A DNA stretch of 10,551 bases, taken from contig JANMNW010000315.1 in the NCBI GenBank assembly GCA_031368515.1, positions 1 to 10,551 of the forward strand, in the 5' to 3' direction. The DNA comes from CANJQH01 sp031368515 (GTDB lineage: Bacteria; Chloroflexota; Anaerolineae; J036; Brachytrichaceae). The notes below the pieces were generated by a model that was not told where the DNA came from, did no database searches, and saw only the letters and a program-made list of their open reading frames with translations. Shown one piece after another: positions 5,405 to 10,551 of the stretch. Each line of letters starts with the position of its first letter. Position 1 is the stretch's first letter. Made by a program: the position numbers and the translations under genes.

Positions 5405-7644
5405 GCCGAAGGCAGCGCCTTGTCGCCAAAGTAGAACAGCGTGGTTGACGCGCGCGGCAGCTCGACGGCAAAACTCGCGCTGTCGCGCGCCACCTCGCGC
5501 CGGGCAAACACATCGACTATTTGGCGCGCCGCATGTGGCAATCGAAAAGTGCGCGCGCCGCCGGCCGAGGTGTGCACGACAAGAAGATCGCGCGTGGCAT
5601 ACAGAACATCGCCAGCCTCGCTATACAGGTGCACGCCGGCATGGCGCGCGATGCCGCGCCACAGCGGCGCTGGCAGGCTGGGCGTCGCCGAGTAAATCGA
5701 GCGCCAGTCGCCAAAATCACGGAGGGCCAGCCCGGGCTTGCAGCGGCCCATCGCGGTGACAATCTGGCCTAGTTGCGTGGCTTCCGGGTCGTCCACATAG
5801 AACGCCGGAAAGAGTGAACGTTGCACGCTCCAAAACAGATCCTGTGGAACGTCCCTGGTGATTGGATGGCGAACATCGGTCACATGCGCATGCGCGCTCC
5901 ACGGCTGATCGGTGCGCCGCATGCGAATGCCGGTAATATCCGACACATTGGCCGGATCCAGCGCCGGCGCAGCGTCGTCAAAGATGTACCCAGGCGCGTG
6001 TAACCACACGGCGGTGCGGCCAGCGCACTTAACCTGCTGCGCAATCGCCTCACGCTGCGCACGCGACAACCGAAAGGCGTTGAGAAAGATGTAGAGCTTG
6101 TACGGAGGCAGACGGCCCTCCACCAAATCACGCAACAAGTACACATCGTGCGGCGCGCCGATGCGCGGCAGATCGATCACGCGCGGATAAAACACGCCGG
6201 CAATGCCCAGATCGTTGCGCAGGCTGCCGTAGAAATAGCTCTCGTCATCCAGCAGAACTGCAATTTCGGCATGGGGTGCGCGATTGAGCGCGGTTGCCCA
6301 ATTGCCAAGCACCTGCATGCGCGCCAGAAGCGCATCTGATTCGTTTTCAATCTCAGGATACTCCCGAAACATGCTGCTCTGCAGCCAGGTGACGCCGTGC
6401 CCGCGCGTCAAACAGTACGCGAAGTTGCGTTTGTAGATTTCCAACGTATCGCCGACTGGCTGCATGCGGCCCTCAGGCTCAAAGCGGTTGTGCATGAGCG
6501 TGTCTTCTTCAAAAAGATAGAGCTTGCCATGCAGCCGGCAGGTCTCGCTGGGCTGCATGGCCTGGCCATCGCCACCCACGCCGCGAAACGGATAGCTATA
6601 CGGGCTGACTAAAAAGTCCAGATGCGGCGAACGCAGTGCATGGCTCAGCCCGAGATGGCCGCTGCGTTGAATGGTGCCGTATTCGACGCCATCGAGCCTA
6701 ATCTCGCCAAACCCAAAGAAGGTGAGATTCCAGGAGAGCTCCATAAGATAACCATAGAACGCACCCGCCAGCTTGTCGCCGCCAGTCTCCTGCTTGACGG
6801 TCTGGCAGAAATCGAGCAGCGCTTCCGATGTGAGCTCTGCCAGGCACATGTAGTAATCGATCACGCTGCGCTCACGTTCGGGATCGCGAAACTGGCCGTG
6901 CAACGTCGAAAACTGCCTCTTGGGCGCGGGCACATCAGCTGTTTCGAACGTCACCTGAGGATCGTCCCAAGCTTGCCGCAGCGTTGTCTCATGGGAATAC
7001 TTGCTGCGCAGCCAGTTGCGAAAATGGCGCTGCATGGGCACGCTGTAGTCACCGCACTGCGGCGTCATGTCACCTTCGCCTTTGACCCATTCGCTGACGA
7101 CGCCGGCGCCAAGTTGATACCCGATGACGCGGTCATACAGGCCAATTTCGCGCAGATGAGCGATGTAGGCACACAGCAAATCCTTAACTTGCGCGCGCCA
7201 GATCTGCGACGCATACGACTGCGCAATGCGCCGCTCGGCGAGTGGATTTGCGCGCAGCGCAGCGACGGACGCCTCGTCATCGCCTTCGGAGCCGAGAATT
7301 TCCAGCTCATCGGGGTAGGTGTTGTTCCACCAGTTGTTTGGAGAGCCGCGCGTCTCAAAGTTCATGCGAAACAAAAAGTGCGCAGCCGGGTTCTCGTCCA
7401 GCACACCGCGCAACCGCGACTCAACACCAGAAAAGTCGTATTGGCCGGGGCCGATCCATTCCGGCCCGCTCGCATCAATTGAATACAGATCGATGCCAAG
7501 CTCGCCAAACTTCCGGGCGATTGGACGGGAAGGCCCGCGATGCTCGCCGTCAAAAGGCGAGAGCAAATGAAAGTTGGCGAACGTGGGCTGATCGTCTAGA
7601 AAAAGCGTGGGGGTGCCATTGTGCAGCCGTACATGTGCGCGCAT
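5401..7644 (-). CDS. GH42-like (clan GH-A) glycoside hydrolase with beta-galactosidase trimerisation-type domain
   Basis: The predicted protein has 747 residues from ATG 7644. The N-terminal ~450 residues look like a GH-A (beta/alpha)8 barrel related to GH42: R93 in FRMNFE, tandem W105-W106, an acid/base candidate E185 in GAGVVSEW (GH42 usually has N-E here), DFLVSP at 343-348, a nucleophile candidate at E379/E380 in LYLFEED, and W420 in GVTW. From about 459 (AEIAVLLDDESYFYG) a flavodoxin-like beta-galactosidase trimerisation domain follows, then a C-terminal beta domain. There is no signal peptide, so it is a cytoplasmic enzyme acting on imported or internally made glycosides. A TTG start at 7680 would add 12 residues and shorten the gap to the methyltransferase gene to 6 nt. 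ATG 7644 is preferred because the barrel begins just after it, but no good ribosome site decides the matter. It may belong to a GH family other than GH42; substrate unknown. Confidence 0.8.
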   Translation of the reverse strand: MRAHVRLHNGTPTLFLDDQPTFANFHLLSPFDGEHRGPSRPIARKFGELGIDLYSIDASGPEWIGPGQYDFSGVESRLRGVLDENPAAHFLFRMNFETRGSPNNWWNNTYPDELEILGSEGDDEASVAALRANPLAERRIAQSYASQIWRAQVKDLLCAYIAHLREIGLYDRVIGYQLGAGVVSEWVKGEGDMTPQCGDYSVPMQRHFRNWLRSKYSHETTLRQAWDDPQVTFETADVPAPKRQFSTLHGQFRDPERERSVIDYYMCLAELTSEALLDFCQTVKQETGGDKLAGAFYGYLMELSWNLTFFGFGEIRLDGVEYGTIQRSGHLGLSHALRSPHLDFLVSPYSYPFRGVGGDGQAMQPSETCRLHGKLYLFEEDTLMHNRFEPEGRMQPVGDTLEIYKRNFAYCLTRGHGVTWLQSSMFREYPEIENESDALLARMQVLGNWATALNRAPHAEIAVLLDDESYFYGSLRNDLGIAGVFYPRVIDLPRIGAPHDVYLLRDLVEGRLPPYKLYIFLNAFRLSRAQREAIAQQVKCAGRTAVWLHAPGYIFDDAAPALDPANVSDITGIRMRRTDQPWSAHAHVTDVRHPITRDVPQDLFWSVQRSLFPAFYVDDPEATQLGQIVTAMGRCKPGLALRDFGDWRSIYSATPSLPAPLWRGIARHAGVHLYSEAGDVLYATRDLLVVHTSAGGARTFRLPHAARQIVDVFARREVARDSASFAVELPRASTTLFYFGDKALPSA

Positions 7645-7686
7645 GCTGGAGAGTGTGGCATGGCTCTCCGGCGAGCACAACCGCGG

Positions 7687-8427
7687 TCACAACATTTTCA
7701 ACACATACAGACCCCAGCCATAGTGCTGGCGGCCGTAGGCGGCATATTCGTCCTGGCTGTCGCGCAGATGGTTGAGCACGGCGTCGCAATCGGCATGATC
7801 GGGGTTTTCATCCAGCCAGTCGGACAAACCGCGCCAATCCTCCGCTGTGTAGCGGTCCCACTCGTCCTGATTCGAGTGCAGCGCGTATATCACTTCGCAG
7901 CCTGCCTCGCGCGCCTGTTCAAAGATCTTGCTCTCCGAGCCGATACCGCTTTCACGCTGCGCAACATCGGCCGGAACAAGATCAGGATCGCGCCAGAACA
8001 CCTCTCCAATGATCAGCCGCCCGCCGGGTTTGACCGCGCGCTTCATCGCACGCACCGCATCCGGAAAGAGCCCGGGCCAGCAAAATGTGGCGCCAATACA
8101 GGCTGCGGCATCAAAGCTGCCTGGCTCAAACGGATACTCAGCGGCCGGTCCGCACGCAATCTCAATCTGGCCGGCCAAGCCGCGCTCGGATATGCGCGCG
8201 TGCGCGCGTTCACACGCCGCCGTGCGAATATCGATGCCCACCCCGCCAATGCCATAGGCTTCGGCCCACAACATCAGCACTACGCCGTAGCCGCTGCCGA
8301 AGTCAATGAGCCGGTCGCCGGGCTTGAGGCCGGCCACACGCCCAACTGTCAAAAGCTTTTCGGCAGAAGTGGGATTGACGAACTCCAAATAGCGCTCGGA
8401 GATGTTCTTAAGTTGAAGGAATTCCAT
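7687..8427 (-). CDS. Class I SAM-dependent methyltransferase
   Basis: This 246-residue protein has a seven-strand Rossmann-like methyltransferase core: motif I LIDFGSGYG at 40-48, acidic D66 at the end of strand 2 (GVGID), SFDAAACIGATFCW at 104-117 (strand 4, motif II region), and KPGGRLIIGE at 133-142 (strand 5). The C-terminal part (EWDRYTAEDW, then WLDENPDH) resembles small-molecule methyltransferases in which a WxxY...W helix closes the active site, so a small-molecule acceptor is likelier than RNA or protein. ATG 8427 follows a GGTGA ribosome site 6 nt upstream. That site shares bases with the TGA of the DUF1801 gene, so the genes are translationally coupled. The start of the glycosidase gene lies 6 or 42 nt downstream, depending on its start codon. 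Which hydroxyl, amine or thiol it methylates cannot be told. Confidence 0.9.
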   Translation of the reverse strand: MEFLQLKNISERYLEFVNPTSAEKLLTVGRVAGLKPGDRLIDFGSGYGVVLMLWAEAYGIGGVGIDIRTAACERAHARISERGLAGQIEIACGPAAEYPFEPGSFDAAACIGATFCWPGLFPDAVRAMKRAVKPGGRLIIGEVFWRDPDLVPADVAQRESGIGSESKIFEQAREAGCEVIYALHSNQDEWDRYTAEDWRGLSDWLDENPDHADCDAVLNHLRDSQDEYAAYGRQHYGWGLYVLKML

Positions 8428-8433
8428 AGTAGT

Positions 8434-8847
8434 TCACCGCGTGTATCGAGGCAACATCATGCGAAACGAGCGCGGCATTGACGACAGCTCAGCCGCCTGA
8501 TTGACAAACCGCATCGCTGTCCGCGTCTTCAGATCACGAATCGAGCGGTAAGACAGATACCGCACCTGCTTGAGACGTTCGTCCGCGCCCAGCAACACGC
8601 CATCCGGATCATCCAGTAGCACACCCCAGTCGAAGCCAAACGACACCGAATCGGCGTGCGGCAGGATAAAACCGAATTTGACCGATTTTGACCGGCCGGG
8701 CACATACAACGCAATGAGCTTCCAGCCGGTCTTGACCTGTTCGCTTGACTCTGGTAATGCCTGTTTCACCAACGCGCGAAGATGATTGGACAGTGCGCGC
8801 ATTGCAGGCGGATAGTCTGCAAGAAACGCATCAGGACTTGGAAGCAT
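8434..8847 (-). CDS. DUF1801 (YdhG-like) domain protein
   Basis: This 137-residue protein fits the DUF1801 family in length and pattern. It opens with a helical FLADYPPAMRALSNHLRALVKQALPESSE region, then TGWKLIALY, KFGFILPHADSVSFGF and LLDDPDGVLLGADERLKQVRYL, the beta-rich core with the usual D-P-x-G-L-L-x-G turn. The family is small, cytoplasmic and functionally uncharacterised, with a frataxin-like fold reported for members. The ATG at 8847 is 20 nt after the MFS stop. A TACTTT hexamer (8853-8858, minus strand) lies 5 nt before it, so a separate promoter cannot be excluded. Its stop overlaps the ribosome site of the methyltransferase gene. Its role is unknown; its place inside the operon suggests a part in the same process, or simple hitch-hiking. 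Confidence 0.8.
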   Translation of the reverse strand: MLPSPDAFLADYPPAMRALSNHLRALVKQALPESSEQVKTGWKLIALYVPGRSKSVKFGFILPHADSVSFGFDWGVLLDDPDGVLLGADERLKQVRYLSYRSIRDLKTRTAMRFVNQAAELSSMPRSFRMMLPRYTR

Positions 8848-8867
8848 GCGCCAAAGTATCGCAGCGG

Positions 8868-10109
8868 CTAACCCGACGTTTTGGGCGCGGCTTCTTCCGG
8901 CGGCTTGAGGCTGCTAAAGCTGCGATACAGCGCCAAGTCGTAAATGATCTTGACGCCGCCGGCGATAAAGAAAGGAGCGCTGAGCCAGGGTCCCGCTGCA
9001 CGCAACATCAACCCAGTCAACAGCGGCGACACCGAAGCGCCGATGCTGCGCGCGATCCCGGTCACACCCGCCGCTGCCGACCGTTCGCTCGGATGCACTA
9101 CGGCGACTGTGTAGCTTTGGCGGGTCGGCACATCCATCTGCGAAATACTAAAACGCGCGAGCAGGACGGCAATGGCCAAAGGCAAGGTTGGCATCAACGG
9201 CACCAAAATCAACAGCATATTCGACGGAATGTGCGTAAACACCATCGTGTTGATCAAACCAAAGCGCGCGGCGATTTTGGCTGCGCTAAGCGCAGAGATG
9301 CCGGCAAGAATGTTGGCGCCGAAGAAGATTCCACCCAAAAGCGCTGGCTCCACGCCAAAGCGCACATGAAACCAATAGGCCACAAAGCTTTGCAGCACAA
9401 ATGCGCCACCAAAAGCGTCCAGCGCAAACAACGAGCTTAGCCGCAGCACCACGGCGCGCGATTGATGCAGCCCCAGCCACGGCGCGCTCGCCGCCGGAGG
9501 CAATGCATCGGCGGGCACCTCGATCTTGAGCGATAGCCGCGTAAACAGCACTGCGAGCAGCACACCTACAGCGCCATAAATGAGCACGATGGTGCGATAA
9601 CTGTCCAGGGCCGCCACGCCCGAGCGCTGCAGCAGTTGCGCCAAACCGCCACCGACCAATGCGCCCACGGCCGTTGCAAACGCGCCCGCCAGGTTGTACC
9701 AAGCGAACACCTGCGTGCGTTTTTCGTCTGGGATCAGCTGCGTCAACGACGCCTGCTCGATAGACAAAAACGGCCCCACCTCGCTGCCGCTTGGGCTGAT
9801 TACCCCGATGATGGCTGCGGCGACCAGCAGTACAAAGTTGCTGATCAGGGCAAACACCCCGGCTGCCAAAATCATCAGCAAGGCCCCAAAGAATAGAGTT
9901 TTCTTGCGGCCAGACCGGTCGGCGTGGCTGGTCATCCACAATGAAATTGCGGCATCGCCCAGCAACGTCAGCGTCAACAGCAAGCCAATCTGCGATTCAC
10001 TCAGCCCGGCCGAAGCGAGATACAGCGCCAGCACAACTGAGAGCAAGCCGTAGGCAAACATGCGGAAAATGCGAGTGACAAAAAGTAGCCGGAAGTTAGT
10101 CGTGCTCAC
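8868..10109 (-). CDS. MFS transporter
   Basis: The predicted protein has 413 residues and about 12 hydrophobic helices, the normal major facilitator size. The loop after helix 2 has the MFS signature A (ADRSGRKK at 63-70), which places the N-terminus in the cytoplasm. A related basic loop is not obvious between helices 8 and 9. The first helix is preceded by a short basic stretch (RLLFVTRIFR). The GTG at 10109 is the only upstream start before a TGA at 10125-10127 that leaves helix 1 complete. It has no Shine-Dalgarno site, and TACACT (10117-10122, minus strand) lies 7 nt upstream, so a leaderless message is possible. MFS proteins of this length move sugars, drugs or small organic ions. As the first clean gene before the DUF1801-methyltransferase-glycosidase-EamA series, it may bring in or expel a substrate of that set. 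No subfamily call is safe. Confidence 0.9.
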   Translation of the reverse strand: MSTTNFRLLFVTRIFRMFAYGLLSVVLALYLASAGLSESQIGLLLTLTLLGDAAISLWMTSHADRSGRKKTLFFGALLMILAAGVFALISNFVLLVAAAIIGVISPSGSEVGPFLSIEQASLTQLIPDEKRTQVFAWYNLAGAFATAVGALVGGGLAQLLQRSGVAALDSYRTIVLIYGAVGVLLAVLFTRLSLKIEVPADALPPAASAPWLGLHQSRAVVLRLSSLFALDAFGGAFVLQSFVAYWFHVRFGVEPALLGGIFFGANILAGISALSAAKIAARFGLINTMVFTHIPSNMLLILVPLMPTLPLAIAVLLARFSISQMDVPTRQSYTVAVVHPSERSAAAGVTGIARSIGASVSPLLTGLMLRAAGPWLSAPFFIAGGVKIIYDLALYRSFSSLKPPEEAAPKTSG

Positions 10110-10116
10110 CGCAGGG

Positions 10117-10122
10117 AGTGTA
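10117..10122 (-). promoter_or_regulatory. Possible -10 element (TACACT) of the MFS operon
   Basis: On the minus strand TACACT lies 7 nt before the GTG start at 10109, which has no Shine-Dalgarno site. The coding-like remnant upstream ends at 10129, so this hexamer lies in the 19-nt gap between it and the MFS gene. No convincing -35 is seen. Confidence 0.35.
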
Positions 10123-10128
10123 GCTCAG

Positions 10129-10551
10129 TTACAACGTTGACGGATGCGTAATCGTTTCGGTCGCCGTTTCCGCAATCAAAGTGCCGGCCTGGTTTTAGCG
10201 CATGCCGAGCCACGCAAAGACGCCATTGCCGCAAGCCACATCCAGCTCGTACTGGCCAGTTACTCTTGGCCTAGGGTTCTTCAACTGCAACCACCACTTC
10301 GACTTCATCTCCGGCGCTCACCGAACACGCACTGGTAAAAACTACCTCGAGGCCATCGGGCAAACGGGAATTGCCCGCGGTAGTCGATGGCCGGTAAACC
10401 GGGCAGCCCGTGCAGCGGATTCGTCTCCAACTCGCGGGTCACCCATTCACCGCCCGGCGTCCTAGCTGCGAACATGAGCGCTGCATTCTCCAGATCGCAG
10501 GCTGGATAGTGCTTCCCCAGACCCAGGGTTTCAGAATTTCCCCGATTGTTG
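10129..10551 (-). pseudogene. Broken coding region; final part MaoC/hotdog dehydratase-like
   Basis: On the minus strand three frames each read as real protein in succession. The first (10550 to about 10345) includes HYPACDLENAALMFAART and GLPAIDYRGQFPFAR, which I cannot place. The second (about 10340 to 10271) reads LPDGLEVVFTSACSVSAGDE, then valine-rich sequence, ending at TAG 10271-10273. The third (10260 to 10129) reads GQYELDVACGN, hits TAA at 10195-10197, then NQAGTLIAETATETI, ending at TAA 10129-10131. The later pieces match the end of a MaoC-type acyl dehydratase: a strand, GDxVxV, then lDV...NQxGxL...tAt. At least two frameshifts and one stop break it, from true decay or from poor base calls at a contig end. 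It would precede the MFS gene by 19 nt. No gene reads through this region on either strand. Confidence 0.4.

Noticed and set aside
6622..7482. Long plus-strand reading frame opposite the glycosidase gene (286 residues)
   Set aside because: It is the antisense of a well-supported gene. Long open antisense frames are common in GC-rich coding DNA, and its translation matches no family.
7621..8481. Long plus-strand reading frame opposite the methyltransferase gene (286 residues)
   Set aside because: It is antisense to a clear SAM methyltransferase and shows no domain pattern of its own.
8745..9440. Plus-strand reading frame opposite the MFS gene (231 residues)
   Set aside because: It is rich in Arg, Gln and His with no hydrophobic or domain structure, typical of a shadow of a membrane-protein gene.
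10202..10465. Plus-strand 87-residue reading frame in the right-end region
   Set aside because: Its composition is irregular and it lacks a ribosome site; the opposite strand carries the more protein-like fragments.

Overview
The window reads as GC-rich bacterial chromosome with compact gene packing, overlapping starts and stops, and no tRNA, rRNA, CRISPR array or insertion sequence that I can see. Codon choice favours G/C third positions throughout. Nothing fixes the taxon. Several genes have a TAnnnT -10-like hexamer 5-9 nt before the start codon, which would fit leaderless or short-leader transcription (known in Deinococcota, Actinomycetota and some other phyla), but this is only a hint. 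Both ends of the window carry disrupted coding sequence while the interior frames are clean. This could be sequence decay or low-quality contig ends.

Layout. (1) Positions 1-290, plus strand: the N-terminal part of a thiamine-diphosphate dehydrogenase E1 alpha subunit that loses its family match after about 46 residues. (2) 267-1100, plus: a CE4-type (PgdA/PuuE-like) deacetylase without a signal peptide. (3) 3874 down to 1102, minus: a tight three-gene operon coding for a large ferritin-like, probably di-iron protein, then a classical short-chain dehydrogenase, then a DUF402 protein. Junctions are 0 nt and a 14-nt overlap. The first gene has a perfect AGGAGG ribosome-binding site with a GC hairpin just upstream. 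(4) 4083-4418, plus: an unrecognised small three-helix membrane protein, divergent from operon 3. (5) 10109 down to 4433, minus: MFS transporter, DUF1801 protein, SAM methyltransferase, GH42-like glycoside hydrolase and EamA/DMT transporter. Gaps are short and the last junction is a 4-nt ATGA overlap, so this is probably one transcription unit. (6) 10129-10551, minus: coding-like fragments in three successive frames, the last two resembling the end of a MaoC/hotdog-fold dehydratase.

How the parts may work together. Operon 3 pairs a possible metal-dependent oxygenase or oxidase with an NAD(P)-dependent oxidoreductase and a possible phosphatase-fold protein. That would suit an uncharacterised small-molecule oxidation pathway, and it is the best candidate for something undescribed. 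Operon 5 pairs a cytoplasmic GH-A clan glycosidase with two membrane transporters and a methyltransferase, which could be a small uptake, hydrolysis and modification unit. Neither pathway can be named from sequence alone.
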